Below, piece by piece: positions 21,043 through 33,463 of a stretch of DNA of 64,000 bases (within the stretch, counting starts at the first letter, position 1; each line of letters starts with the position of its first letter). The notes beneath the pieces are model-generated. The model was not told the DNA's origin. It searched no databases and worked only from the letters and a program-made list of their open reading frames with translations. The stretch comes from Ceratorhiza oryzae-sativae (lineage: Eukaryota > Basidiomycota > Agaricomycetes > Cantharellales > Ceratobasidiaceae), in the NCBI GenBank assembly GCA_030998015.1, contig JARWMV010000068.1, forward strand, positions 19,931 through 83,930. Reading direction: 5' to 3'. Position numbers and translations under genes: made by a program.

Positions 21043-24000
21043 TTAAAGCTTTCCAGATCCTCGTTTGGTTCTCTTTGGCCTGCCTTTCGAGTCACCTGAG
21101 TGCTGACTTGTCTTGACTGGCATTGGTGCATCTGGTAAGCGCCTTTGCAAGTCATTTAGAACCTCTTTCATGTCAGCAAACTTGCTGGCACGTTCCATGG
21201 TGTCTTCTATTGGGTCGTAGCCCTTCCATCTGATTTGGTAAAACAGCTCACCATTCCGCCATTCATAATTTGCAATGTGGTCCACCTTGTATTCCTCCTC
21301 TCCTTTTTCCGTTATGATTGGTGGTGGCTTGGCCTGCCTTCTTCGGAAGTCTTTATCTTCTGTGAAAGGCAAGAGGAGATTTACATGGAATACATTGTGT
21401 ACACGTATAGTTTTAGGTAGGTCCAGGCGATATGCATGGGATGAGATCTTTTCTGTGATTTCAAAGGGCCCCCCTTTTCGGTTGTCCAGTTTCTTGGAGG
21501 GTCTCTTGGACGAGAGGTTTGTTAGGAGCAGCCAAACCTTGTCTCCTACCTTGAATTCCCTCCCTTTCTTTTCCATTTGTTGGTGTAATTCCATTGAGGC
21601 TCTTGCCTCATCCCATACCTTTTCCATTTGATTACGCATGTTGTCTGCAGCGGGTGCCTCAGATGGTTCTTCTCCCTCTCGGACAACCCATCTTGGGTTT
21701 TTTCCATATACTGTTTCAAATGGGGTTTGTCCTGTTGTAGCATTTACGTGGTTGTTATGGCAGAATTCGGCAATGGGTAACCATTTTACCCAATCATCTT
21801 GTCTATAATTGCAGAAGGTTCTTAAGAACCCTTCTACCCATTGATTTGTCCTTTCCGACAGACCATCTGTTTCTGGATGGAAAGCAGTGGAGAATCTGGG
21901 CTTTGTCCCAATTCCTTTGTATAGGGCCTTTAGGAATTGGCTGTTAAAGGTTGGCCCTCGGTCTGAGACAGTGGTTTCTGGGGTCCCGTGATGTCTCCAT
22001 ACTTCCCTTATGAATATTTCTGCCAGTTCTTCTGCATTGGTGCTCTCCAGACATGGTACAAAATGGGCCTGCCAGGAGAAGCGATCTACAACTGTCAAGA
22101 TACTGTCGTACCCCTTTGAGACAGGTAATTTGACATGAAATCATATGCGACATCTGCCCATGGTTTCCATGGGATTGGTAAGGACTTCAGGGGAGTGCCT
22201 TGTTTGTGTCCTTTGCTTCTTTGACACGTTTCACAAGATTCCACATATCGGTTTACTTGGGCCTTCATTCCTGGCCAATAGTAATCCCTTGATAGTAATT
22301 CTAGTGTTCGGGCTTGTCCCTGATGACCTGCCACTGGGGCGTCATGGCACTCCTCAAGGAGACTCAACCTCAAGTCCTTGTCATCTGGGATGTAGAGCCT
22401 ATCGTCATACCTTAATAGGCCCTCCTTCATTTCATACCATCTAAATTCCTTCTGTACTGAGGGCGGTAGTTGTTCTTTATTTGCCACACTCAGCCTTAAG
22501 GATCTGATAGATTCGTCTTCTTCCTGAGCTTCTTTAAGCTCTTCCCAGAAATTCCCCTGTACTTCTGCCATGAAACCTATGAACCTTTCTTCTGGAATCA
22601 TGATCTGTGGTTCCATAGGGGTATCCCCATGGTCGCTCCTTCTGGAAAGGGCATCTGGCTTCTGTGAGAGTTTCCCTGGTCTATACACAATCTGAAAATT
22701 GAAGGGTGCCAGAGTGAGATACCATCTGGCATGCCTTCTATTCCACATCTGGGCATTTTGCCAGTACTGGAGGTTCCTATGGTCAGTGTATATCACAATA
22801 GGTTCCTCTGTCCCTTCTAAGTATAACCTCCAGTGCTCTAAGGACCTAACAATTGCAAGCAACTCCTTGTCGTAGGTGTCATAATTTTTCTCTGGTGGGG
22901 TGAAGCTCTTCGATAGGAAGGCAATTGGATGCAATCGGTTGTCATCACCCTTTTGGCTTAGTACCCCCCATGGCCACTCCTGAGGCGTCTGTTTCCAGTA
23001 TGTATGGCCTGTTTGGGTTTGGGTGGATCAGGACTGGTTCTCTTGCTACTGCTTCTTTGATAGCTTCAAATGCTTCCTGTTGTTTTCTTTCCCACAGGAA
23101 TTTGACATCTTTTTGGGTGAGATCTGTGAGGGGTTTGGCTAAGGTACTAAACTTCTCTATCCACCTTCTATAGAACCCCACGAAGCCTAGGAAGGCTTGG
23201 ACTTCTTTTACTGTGTTAGGTTCTGGCCATTCTAGAACTGCCTTTACCTTTTCCTTTTCCATCGATATCCCTTCCGGGGATATGACAATTCCGATGAAGC
23301 TTACCTCCTTCACAAAGAACTGACACTTGTGTGGTTTGAGGAAGAGGTGGTTTTCCCTCATTCTTCTTAACACTTCCCTGACATGTTGTACGTGTTCTTC
23401 CCTGTTTCTGGAAAACACTAGTACATCGTCCATGTAGATTACCATATAATCGTCTATTATATCATGGAACTTTTCCATCATGAACCTGGTAAAGGTTCTT
23501 GGTCCCTCTTTTACTCCGAATGGCATGACCAAGCATTCAAACTGGCCTTCTCCTGTCCTGAAAGCTGTTTTCCATTCGTCTCCCTCTTTTACCCTGATGT
23601 TGTTGAACCCCCATCGAACATCCATTTTTGAATAGATGGTTGCATCCTTCAGTCTCTCAATCAATTCTATTTGGATTGGAAGTGGAAACCTGTCTGGCTT
23701 GGTGATGTCATTCATCTTACGGTAGTCGACTACCAACCTAAGCCCTCCATCTGCTTTGTTCACATAGAAACAGGGTGCAGCTACAACTGACTGGCTGGGC
23801 CTTATTTTCCCGTTTCTTAGTTCCTCCTCTAGGTACTCCCTGAGCGCCTTTGTTTCTGCTGGCGACATACTGTACCTCTTTGCAGGCTTTGGCAGCTCCG
23901 CTCCCTCGATCAGGTCCATTTTGAAGTCTAGGTTACCTCGGTGGGGTGGAAGTTCTCGGAAACCTTCTTCCCCAAATAGGTCTTCAAAATCCCTAAATTC

Positions 24001-24452
24001 TTCTGGGATTTGTAGGCTTCACTTGCTGCCCTTGCCTTGATTTCGTTTGGGTATGAGATGGTAAGGTCTTTCCAATCTATGATAGGTTCTGCTTCTTCAA
24101 GCCATTCTTTCCCTAGGACTATGTCTGTGTCACCTAGGGTCATTACATAAAGGGAGCATTTTAGTGTCTTCCCTTCCACTTCGATGTTTAGTTCTGCCCT
24201 TTCTTCTATGGCATCCTTGATTTCATTCCCATCAATGGCCACAATTGATTTCTTGTGTTTGAGGGGAGTGGTTGGGATCCTTTTTTCCCTTGAATAGGCC
24301 TTATCGATGAAGTTGGTTGAAGATCCTGAGTCAATCAGCGTCTTAGCTGGTTCCATGATTCCCTCTACCGTAGTGTATATTATTGATTGATTACTAGACT
24401 TCTTGAGGTAACATACATCTGCGGTAGGGGTTATATTGGGGTCCTCCAACAT
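21043..24452 (-). pseudogene. G3 pol: protease, RT, RNase H, integrase, chromodomain (frameshifted)
   Basis: In translation order: protease (23928-24452, TLIDSGSSTNFI), reverse transcriptase (22945-23919, with YMDDVLVFS intact), RNase H and zinc-binding integrase N-terminus (22095-22934, CQRSKGHKQG), integrase core and chromodomain (21043-22098, VVDRFS / SDRG / LSERTN for the D,D,E triad, then QIRWKGYDPIEDT). Single-base frame changes are visible between protease and RT, in a G-run near 22960 (ATGGGGGGT where one more G restores the frame) and near 22115. The domains are otherwise well preserved. It is a chromodomain Ty3/gypsy polyprotein that can no longer be made as one piece. Confidence 0.9.
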
Positions 24453-24469
24453 GGAAGTGGTAGGACCAA

Positions 24470-26302
24470 TTAGTTTTCCGACTCAGAGCTGCTTTCTTCC
24501 TCAACTTGTCTGCTGGCCTTCCCTTGTATCTTAGCTTTGTCGTAGGTCCACTGGCCTCGGCACTCCTTCAGGACATGCCCTGATTTACCGCATTTGATAC
24601 AGAGTCCTTCTTTCCTTCGCCTGTCCTTTTCACTGTTTGGTATCCTTACCATGTTGTTGGTTTGGGTGTTCCCCTGTTTGCCACTGGTCCCTAAAGGCTT
24701 GTTCCCCCCTTGTTTGTATTTTGCTGGTGCCCAGGTTGAATTTGATGAGTTGCTGGTCCTTGTATTCATTTTCTGGTTTGCAAACTGCATGTCATCCATT
24801 TTGCAGGCAAAGTCGATTAATTGATCTAAGGTATATGATGGACCTTCAGCCTCATTTGCCAGTACTTCAATCCTTAAGATCTCTTGTTGTACTTCGGGTT
24901 TTAAACCTTCCCTGAATTGGTCCTTGAGGGCTTCCTGGTTCCAGTCTACCTCTTGGATCAGGATCCAGAATTGGGTAGCATAATCCAATGCACTCTTGGT
25001 CTGTGTTAATTTCCTTAGTTTCTGGATGGTCTTTTTGTTTATGACTGGGTCATTAAAAGCATCCAGGAATCCCTTCCTGAAATCCTTCCAGGATGCAAGA
25101 ATACCTGTGTGTTCGCCTGCTAGTAGTTTCCGGCGGTACGGTTGTGCCCAGTTTGCTGCTTCCCCCTCCTCCATGTTCATTAGCACAGCAGATATCTTTT
25201 TTTGGTCATCAAAGGCTGATTTGTCATAGTCAGCAAAGAAAAGTTCCATGCTGATTATGAAGTTCTCTGCTTCCTTCCCCTTTTTCCCATTAAATTTGCT
25301 GGGTCTCCCTAGTCTCGCCTCCTTAGGAGTGTGGTTTGCAGCAAGGGTAGGTTGGTTTGCTTGGGATGGAGGTTCTGTTCGGGGTCTTATTGTGGACTCA
25401 GCCTGGAAGGTTCTTCCCAGAAAGGGTGTTCGTACTGGGGAGGCTGAGGGGGATGTGAGGGGCTTCCTATGACCACCCTAGTTCTTCCCCTGGTTTCTTC
25501 TGTCCTTTCCCTTGGCCTTCCTGCTTCAGTTGTTCCAGAGCTCATTTCCTAGATCGGTTACCTGTTGTTCTAGTGCGATTAGGATCTCCCCTGTGTTTTC
25601 AGTTTTCTTCTCTAAGCTTTCGAGCTTTCGCTCTTGCATTCCCAGTACCTGGTTTATTTCCATGGAGATGTCCTTTAATTCTTTTATCAGGTTCCCCATT
25701 TCTGCTTTTAGGTCGTCCTGGTTCTTTGCCACGTAGAGGACATTTTTGTTGGATGTTTCCATTGACCTTACCATCCAGTCCACGTTTCCTTCTTGTCGGG
25801 TTAGTGATATTTGACACTGATTTATACCTGTGATTGCCTTTTCTAGTTCCCTATGATTATTGTCTCTAAGTTCCTTGAGCCCCGCCCTGATGGCCGTGGC
25901 AATGGTGTGAATAGGGTTGGCAGTGGCTATGGCTCCAGGACCTGGCTGGGGTTGTGTCCTTGCCTCTTCCGCCAAGGCTGTGCCTTGTTCGTATATGGTT
26001 CGGGTCATATCTTCTACCTCATCCCTCTCTGGATTTGAGATATCTTCTGGGTCTGGATTTATCAGGTGAATTGGCGGTTGAGGGCTGCGGAGTGGTATTC
26101 CCCCTATTTCCCCTCCCAGGATGGGGGCCCAAGTGGGGTTGGGTTGAGCCACTGGTCGTGGGTTTTGTGGCAACCCCCCTGGCATTCCTTGGAGGGTCTC
26201 ATCTGGGTTACCTTCAGCCTCTGGGGAAGCAATGGGTTTGGGTGATTGTGGCCTACTATTTGCCACTCTGCTTTGAGATCGAGTTTGTGGTCTCTGTGAC
26301 AT
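24470..26302 (-). pseudogene. G3 gag (two pieces)
   Basis: It starts at ATG 26302 (MSQRPQTRSQSRV). The first frame (to 25526) is basic, then Pro-rich, then coiled-coil-like. The second frame (24470-25249) holds the capsid-like core (SMELFFADYDKSAFDDQKK...) and ends with a CCHC knuckle (CIKCGKSGHVLKEC) and an acidic Ser tail. The stretch 25250-25525 continues the reading with at least one stop or shift (RPSKFNGKKGKEAENFI joins directly to the second frame). Gag would form the particle that packages the roughly 9 kb RNA, including rep. Confidence 0.85.
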
Positions 26303-26409
26303 AGTTTCTTTATGTTCTCTTATGTATCACAGGAGTTAGCTGGTTTTCTCGTGTACTCAGCCCTTAGTATCTGTGCAGTATACTTATGTTCGCCACTAGT
26401 TAAGTTAAG

Positions 26410-26421
26410 AGCTTGCTTTAT
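26410..26421 (-). promoter_or_regulatory. G3 primer binding site complementary to its own RNA 5' end
   Basis: On the minus strand, two bases inside the 5' LTR edge, the sequence is ATAAAGCAAGCT. Its exact complement AGCTTGCTTTAT lies in the LTR (plus 26552-26563) about 30 bp downstream of the TATA box (26591-26600), where transcription should start. No tRNA 3' end complement (TGG...) is present. This matches the self-priming scheme known for Tf1/sushi-type gypsy elements. Confidence 0.7.
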
Positions 26422-26423
26422 AA

Positions 26424-26979
26424 TGTTGTGACCCTCTGGAGGCTCCCTTGTGGAGCACTTAAGTAGTGGCTGCGTTTACGGTTTGGTGCTATGCAGTATG
26501 TATTGAGCGTTCTAGTTACAGTGTTTGCTATGGTCTATGGTGGTTGACAAGATAAAGCAAGCTGAGGCGTCCAGTCTTGCTTTATCCTCCTTATATATAC
26601 CTGTGGCTGCGGTGGCTGCGGACGTATTATCTAAGCACACTCCGCAGTAGGTGTAGGTTATGTACAGTACTATGGGTTAGGTAATTGTTTGTCTTAAGTT
26701 TGTGCGGCTCCGAATCTTATAGAGCCGCGCGAGGTCCGAGGGGTAGGCGCTGAGGTCACGTGACCCTTCTGTAAGCGCCAAGATCACGTGACAACTCGCT
26801 CCTCGCTCCAAGTAACAATGGAGAGAAATGCTGGAGCGAGTTCAGGGTAACCACCGTAAGCGCCGGCTAAGCGCCGAGGTCACGTGACCTTGTTTATGGC
26901 TTGTTCCGCTTAGGAAAAATGCCATAAATCTGTAGAAATATTTGGTTGTTTTGTTATGTCCGTTTGACAGGTCATAACA
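26424..26979 (-). repeat. G3 5' LTR
   Basis: 556 bp, tgttgtgacc...gtcataaca. It contains the TATA box (ttatatatac as seen on the plus strand at 26591), CACGTG palindromes and the promoter of the G3 transcript that runs leftward. It ends at the TSD aatca. Confidence 0.9.
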
Positions 26980-27103
26980 AATCAAGCAACTTGTACATCT
27001 GTTTATATAGAATACAATGGATAAATCCAGGTGGTACATTGGCATGTATACAAGAGAAATAAAGTACAAATAGAGATAAAACACATAATATCAGACATGA
27101 GAC
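26980..27103 (-). repeat. C2 3' LTR, remaining part
   Basis: This continues the LTR begun at 16599-16704 and split by G3. It matches the 5' LTR (46495-46625) up to about 27103 and then passes straight into the RNase H frame. About 60-70 bp of U3 and the polypurine tract are therefore missing. Confidence 0.75.
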
Positions 27104-29681
27104 ATAGTTGAGTGGCTTGGTGAGTGCATCAGCAAGGTTTTCTTTGGACAGAATGAACAATACCATAAGATTTTTCTTGTGGATTTTGTCTCAGACAAAA
27201 TTGTACAGTATGTCAATGTGTATTGTATGCATTTTGTTTGTTGGGTTGTGCACAGATTCAATTGCCAATTGATTGTTGCATAGAATTGGTGATGGTGTCA
27301 GCAACAAATATTTAACACTGATGTCATCAAGAAACTGCACAATGGCCTTGAGTTCTTTTGTGGTGTGGCAGCAGGCAACAGTTTCAGCCTCCATAGTAGA
27401 CAGTGCAACAGACAAGTGACATTTGCTAAGCAGCATATAGTAGTGCCAGCTAGGATAACAACAGATCCCAAGATTGACTTGCAGTTGTGTTGAGTAGCAA
27501 AGTCCAAGTCAGTGTAAGCAACTTTGTAGAATGGTTTATTGCCATTGTAAGTGAGTCTGATTTTGGCCATTGTCACAAGGTAGTGGTGAATGCACTTTAA
27601 GACATTTATATGTGCAGCACCATAGCAGGTGGAGTGACAAGCAAGCATGCCAACAGTGAAAGTGATGTTGGGACAGATGCAGCAAGAGATCCAGAAAAGG
27701 CAACCAAGTTGAGTAATGTACAGGTAGTTGATTTTCTCAGTCGAAGGCTCAAGTACAGGCATAGTATTGGACATAGGGGTGGTTGTGGGAGTGGTGTTTT
27801 CAAGGTTGGCAAGCTTTACAATAGACTTGATGTATGACTGTATGGTCAATGAGAGTGTATGGCAGGCACAATTGTGAGTGATAGCAATACCAAGAAGAGA
27901 CAAGTCTTGCCAAGATCTTTACAGTCAAATAAATCTAGGATTTCCTGCTTGATTGTTTTGATGTGTCCAGCAGTGCAGCAGATAACAAAATCATCAACAT
28001 AGCATATGATGATTGAGTAGATGCCATCCTTTGTGCAAGTAAAAATAGAAGCATCCTTGGCTGACAGACAATAGCCAATGGCAGTAAACTTGCTGTTCCT
28101 GAAAACTTCCCATGGGTGGCCAGCTTGATGCAAGCTGTAGAGGGCCTGAGTGACAAGCATAAGGTTTGGTCTGCCTTTGCCATAACCTTTGGGGAACTTG
28201 ACATAGAGAGGAATGTCCATTGGCACATGAGTGTATGCACTGGTACATCAACCATATGGCAGTCAAAATCAGCATGAGCAACAAGAGCAAACATAGTGCG
28301 GATGTATGCAAGGTCAGGGGTGTTCAAGAAGGTTTCATTGTACATGAGGCCAGCAATTTGTCAATTCCTGTGGATTACTAGCCTAGCTTTTAGACAAACC
28401 TTGTTACTGTTGGCATCTTGTTTGATTTTCAGTACCAGGCCTGAGGTGAGTATCTGTTGGCCACACAGTACTTTGCAATGATTGATGACCTTATAGATGT
28501 TTTGTTTCTGCAGCTGTTTGAATTCAGCATCTAGGGCAGTGATCCAGTCTTCATTACAGTCAGATTGAAGAGCATCCAACCATCTAGGAGAGTCGGAGTC
28601 AACTAGGTCAGGTTGGGTGAGCAAGGTGAAATGTTTGGTGGCCCAGGCATTGTAGCATGGCATGTTGTTGTTGCAATTAGAGCCTAGTGCAAGAAAACAG
28701 TTGTGTATGCGCTTGGGTAGCTGTGAGCAATACATGTGGTCCCCAATAGTAGTTGTATCAATGCAATAGACCTTGCCAGGGTTGTGTATGTAAGAACCAG
28801 AGTGTGTATGCATATTGTCAAGTGCCTGGAGCCAGAGTACACATTTGGGTTTGGATTTCTCATTGAGCTGTTTGTGATGGTAAGGATTTTTGCCAGCATG
28901 CACCTGTGTTCTTGTGGTACAGTGAGTTATGCCAGGGATAGTGCAATTGGAGGGTTTGGATGTGGTAGGTGTGGCAGCAGGTCAATGTGAATGCTCAGTG
29001 GGCTTGACAGTAGTGGTAGGAATGTGTGCAGTAGGTGTGGGATCAGGTTGCAATGATATGGAGGGCTCACCCAAGCCTGGTTGGTCAAGTCTTGGGGCTG
29101 AGTGGTTGTATGCACCATTTGTGGTGCTTCAGGCCAATGCCCATCTCCCCCTCACTCAGTGCAAAGACTTGAATCCATTTTTTGTCTGATAGGCTGTCAG
29201 GTTTCTTTGGATGATGTGATAGGGGCTGGTGATTCAAATGAGATTGGATAAGGGAGGCAGTGTAGGAAATAGATATTGTGCAATGTGTGGATTGTGCAAT
29301 CGGGCCATGCAAGGTAGCACCAAACCCTGCCAGAGTTCCTGTCAATCCCTGTGAAAATTGTGCAGCAGGTCTTGGCCTTGAGCTTTGAGTGGCCTTTGTT
29401 TTGAATGAGGACATGGCATGTTGTGCTGAACAATTGAAAGTATGACATGTTCATAGGCTTGTTGAACATTCAATTTGGGGATGTGCCATCCTCCTTGCAT
29501 TTTGTGTGGCATATTGTTGCCTATAAGGTTTGTGTAGGCAACTGCTTCTTGCCAAAGAAAGAGTTTCTGTGAGTATTCAAATGACCATGTATCACAGCAT
29601 GAGAGTGCTCAGCTAAGGTACAATGGGTGTGTTCAGTGGGACCATTTTGTGCAGATGAATAGGGCACTGTTGTAGTAATTT
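27104..29681 (-). pseudogene. Copia C2 integrase C-part, reverse transcriptase and RNase H (broken)
   Basis: From high to low coordinates: the end of the integrase core (about 29550-29680, YSSAQNGPTEHTHCTLAE), the integrase C-terminus (29197-29469), the RT (28361-28903 with LKARLVIHRN; 27846-28226 with CYVDDFVICC, the YVDD box intact) and RNase H (27191-27436, STMEAETVACCHTTKEL). Many stops and shifts occur. The left end runs into the LTR with LSKENLADALTKPLN, the usual copia C-terminus. It joins the N-terminal half at 43722. Confidence 0.85.
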
Positions 29682-29918
29682 TGTAGAATATTCATGTACA
29701 TACTCAAATGATCTAGAATGTGTATGAGTCAGTAATTGAGTAAAGTGTGAATGCATCATGTATGCACAGTATATGCGCAGCAGTAGAGCATATGACTTGT
29801 GTGAATACATTGGGTATAAATAAGGACTCTATGAGCCCCCCATACTCCATCTCTTCACTTACACTTACACATTCTTTTGTAAACCGTTTCTATATAATAT
29901 ATACATTTGATTTCTATA
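29682..29918 (+). repeat. C1 5' LTR
   Basis: 237 bp with a TATA-like box (gtataaataagg, about 29815), a likely promoter for C1. Confidence 0.9.
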
Positions 29919-29935
29919 GGATATGAGCCCTGCCC
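29919..29935 (+). promoter_or_regulatory. C1 primer binding site (initiator tRNA anticodon arm)
   Basis: ggatatgagccctgccc follows the LTR. The atgagccctgc part is complementary to the anticodon stem-loop of initiator tRNA-Met (GCAGGGCTCAT...). C2 has a better match (46385-46399). Priming from an internal half-tRNA is known in copia elements. Confidence 0.65.
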
Positions 29936-29998
29936 ATACACTTTAAACCAGAAGAGAGAAATATATATACCTGAGTACTCAAAACAAATTAGCATACC

Positions 29999-30832
29999 AT
30001 GACCGATAGCATGCAAACAACTGTAGCTAGCAGTCTACACTGCATCGAGCCATTGCGGGGGACAGAGAACTATAATGTTTGGCATGTGCAAATGGAGGAC
30101 ATACTCACTGACCTTGATTTGTACAGATACATCAACCGATCTAAGTCACTACCACCCAAAACACTTGAAGTTACCCTTTCAGACAGGAAAGATGCTGCAG
30201 GGAAAGCCTTACCAGACAAGACAAAAACCATGGATAACAAAGAATATAATAAATGGTTAAAGTCAGACCAGAAAGCCTTATCAAATATAAGACTATGAGT
30301 AGATGGAAACATACTCACACACATACAGACATGTGAGTATTCCACCAACGTGTGGGATCTCTTGGCGTCCACCTTCCAAGTCAAAGGCACAGTTGGACTA
30401 ATCAATCTGTGAAGAAAATTCTTTAGTCATCACATGGCCAAGACTGACAATATTGAGGAACACATACAGCACATGCACAGCTGGTTCCAACAAATAAATC
30501 TAATTGCACCAAGGTCAATAACTGAAGTGGATTGGATAACAACTTTAGTAGCCAGCTTACCAGATTCATGGGATACATTCACTCAATCCATAAGCTTCCG
30601 ATTCAAAACAGACAACGTAAACAAGCTAGCGGATCAAATAAGTGATCTACACTCAAGGATATTAGCCAAGGCACACCAAAGAAGTAATTGTAACAACGAA
30701 CCAAAAGTGTTCTTCAGTACAAATAAGTTCCAACAGAATAGGCCTACACGTACCAATACAAAACCTCCAGACAAGTCAAAGTCAAAGTGCAAGAATTGCA
30801 GAAAGATCAGGCACTGGGCAAACAAATGCTGA
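29999..30832 (+). pseudogene. Copia C1 gag (broken)
   Basis: ATG at 29999. The first frame (29999-30298) reads the UBN2/gag N-terminal pattern (LRGTENYNVWHVQMEDIL). After a break, 30434-30832 reads the core (ITTLVASLPDSWDTF) and a CCHC knuckle CKNCRKIRHWANKC. A stop at 30296 and a shift separate the halves. It would encode the particle protein of C1. Confidence 0.8.
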
Positions 30833-30955
30833 AGCCTGGGAGGAGGCACATACAAGCAAAGTCAGCTCAACAAAGCAAACAAAGGAAATTTCCATAACCG
30901 AAGATTTGACTCACCCAATAAGAGTCAAACTGGCAATGCACATACACATATAGCC

Positions 30956-32698
30956 ATGTCAAACAACAGCAAAACCCCCAAGTACGCCTTTTCAACCTAT
31001 GAAGATCAACTGACATTAGTAAGTATTGACTGTAATACGTGGCTAGCTGATAGCAGAACTACAACTCACATCGCTAGGGACCTAGAGGCATTTACTACAT
31101 ATAGTAAATTGTCTGGTTACATCACTGGAGTCACTGGTAAAGAGCCAATTCTAGGCTGAGGCTCAGTTAGACTCAGATGTAAAATAGATCCAAACAAAGA
31201 TCAATACAAGACTATTGTCCTGACAAATGTAGCGCATGTACCTGGATCACCTGCTAATCTAATCAGCTTATTGCTGATCACTGATAAGGGCATGTGTGTC
31301 TCATTGGACTGCAACAAGCTAATCATAACAGACACAAATAATCATAAAGTAGTGATTGGGTCAAAACTTAATGATTGCATACAGGGCAGTTTGTGGAAGA
31401 TTGACACTCAAACAATAAGCAACCCTGTAGACAGTAGAACAATAAACAAGGTTGCACTTGTGAAACAAACTGGCCAAACCTGGTATGATTGGCATAGGAT
31501 TCTGGGTCACCTAAATGTGCAGACACTCAAGTGATTGAAAAGTACTAATGCTGTCAAGGGAATGGAAGTTGCTGATGATAAAATAGGCTTGACCTTTGAA
31601 TGTGAAGCATGCATGCAATCAAAAGCACATATAAAGCCCTTCCTGAAACAGTTGCAAACAATTGTGAATGAGATAGGCGAACTCATAGTTACCAATGTGT
31701 GGGGACCGGCTTGCATCACATCCATCAGTAAATATAGATATTATGTATCATTCACAGATGTAGCTACACGTTTTACAAAACTAAGTTTTCTGAGACACAA
31801 AGACAAGACTTTGAGAGAATACAAGGCATTCGAAGCAATGTTAGAAACACAGAAATCTAAGAAAATAAAACACATACAATTTGATAATGGAGGTGAGTTT
31901 GTAAATAAAGAATGGTTCGAGCATGCCACTCTGAAAGGAACTATTTTGGAAACTACAGCCCCATATTCAGCTCAGCAAAACGGAATTGCTGAACGGCTAA
32001 ACAGGACACTTACTGAAAAAGTGCAAGTGATGATGCTCAAGTCAGGAGCACCAAAGTTCTTATGGAACAAAGTGATAGCATATGCATGCTATCTAAAGAA
32101 CTGGGTGCCCACATAAGTACATGGAGCATTCTGGAAAACACTGTACAAGCTCTTTTGGGGTAAGAAACCAAACTTTAGCCAATTAAGGCTGTGGGGAACG
32201 AAATGTTACATACTTAATCAAGGAGAGAACATATCAAAATTAGACCCTAAAACTTTTACAGGTATATTTACAGGAATATCAGATGTACAAGGTAAAAGTT
32301 GGAGATATTACAAGCCTGGAGCTAATTGCATAATGCACTCATGGAACGTCTTGTTTACATGAGTATATGCACAGCCTGCAGGTATGCAAGATGATCCAGA
32401 ATGGGTAGAAACAGTTGTTCCACCTGCTGAGGGGGAGTCAAGTCAGAATAGCAGCACTGCAGAACAAACTGTAGAACTTACTGGAACAGGGGGAGATACC
32501 AAGCTGAGCAGCAAGCGAAAGAATGACTCAGTAGATGCAGGAGAGCAGAAAGGTATAAAAGAGGAGACTAAGAGCATGAAGAAAGCATCCAACTCACAAC
32601 TTTCATCTACTCTTATTCACTCTGTCACCTCTAAACCACCCAACTGCTCTATTATGCTTAACACCCCTCACCCTGATACTTCTATATTGCTTAATTGA
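30956..32698 (+). pseudogene. Copia C1 protease and integrase (broken)
   Basis: 30956-31159 contains the protease site, reading LADSRTTTHIA where LDSGATTH is usual, so the catalytic Gly is lost. 31271-31534 ends with the pre-integrase motif WHRILGHLNVQTLK. 31535-32116 is the integrase with CEACMQSKAH, FTDVATRF, FDNGGEF and NGIAERLNRTL (D,D,E triad present). 32384-32698 is the hydrophilic linker to the RT. The linker stops where G2 inserts (32880); the RT follows at 41476. Confidence 0.85.
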
Positions 32699-32879
32699 AT
32701 TAATGCTGTTGACCAACAACACCGGCATGCGAACCTGTTGCAACAACCCCAATGCTCCAGCTATCACTTTGGAACAAGAGTGTGGAGGAGTCAAAATCAA
32801 GATCAACAACTCCACCATGACAGGTAAGCTCATGTATGAGGATAAAAATGAGGTATCTAACCTTGTATTAGGACTCACC

Positions 32880-33463
32880 TGTTGACGACGACAAGTCAGG
32901 CAACAAGGAAAAGAGTAAGAAAGGAAAAGAACTTGTATTCGACGAGAGGTCAAGTTCTTGAGGAGCCCTCTGCAAACTTGACCTGGTTTATATACATAGT
33001 ACAAGCCACATCATAACAAACAAGTCTGTACAGTGAGTCATGACTGATAAGAGATAGAAGCAGTAGAAGCAACTGCGGAACTGCAGAATTTCACATCAGA
33101 GTTGAAATACATCTCGGTTGTCAGTCCGGACCACCCCCTGAATCACATGACACAGATATACCATAAAAGGCAAGTATGTTTGAAGCTGGTCTCATAAAAT
33201 GTAGTAAATCGAGAAAATATTATAGAGTGGATATATAGAGATGTCGTGCCGGAATTCCGGCACGTTCCGTCTCCCTTGTAGCTCCGTCAGTTCTGCTCCG
33301 TTTGGGACCCACTGCAGATCAATCGATAGCGGCGACGTAAGGCTATCCAACGATACGCAGCGAGCCCCAAGCAGAGCAGAACTGACGGAGCTACAGGGGA
33401 GACGGAACATGCCGGAATTCCAGCACAACATCTCTATGGATATATGTGTGTCAGTTTGTGACA
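32880..33463 (-). repeat. G2 3' LTR (with MITE inside)
   Basis: TGTTGACGACGAC...GTTTGTGACA. The 201 bp MITE and its 8 bp duplication occupy 33236-33444. Confidence 0.9.
33236..33436. mobile_element. 201 bp hAT MITE
   Basis: Terminal inverted repeats of about 60 bp start TAGAGATGTCGTGCCGGAA. The 8 bp duplication tggatata is at 33228-33235 and 33437-33444, and the other G2 LTR shows the empty site. TAGAG ends plus an 8 bp TSD place it in the hAT superfamily. Confidence 0.9.

Larger units (their letters stand above)
16705..26979 (-). mobile_element. Gypsy element G3 carrying a Rep gene
   Basis: The LTR pair (16705-17373 and 26424-26979) is bounded by the 5 bp duplication aatca (16700-16704 and 26980-26984) inside the C2 3' LTR. 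Gag-pol lies at 21043-26302 on the minus strand with a chromodomain end. Between pol and the polypurine tract there are about 3.5 kb of extra sequence holding the rep gene, genes X and Y and a tRNA-like hairpin. The LTRs differ at only a handful of positions apart from one extra tandem unit in the left one, so the insertion is fairly young. Confidence 0.9.
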
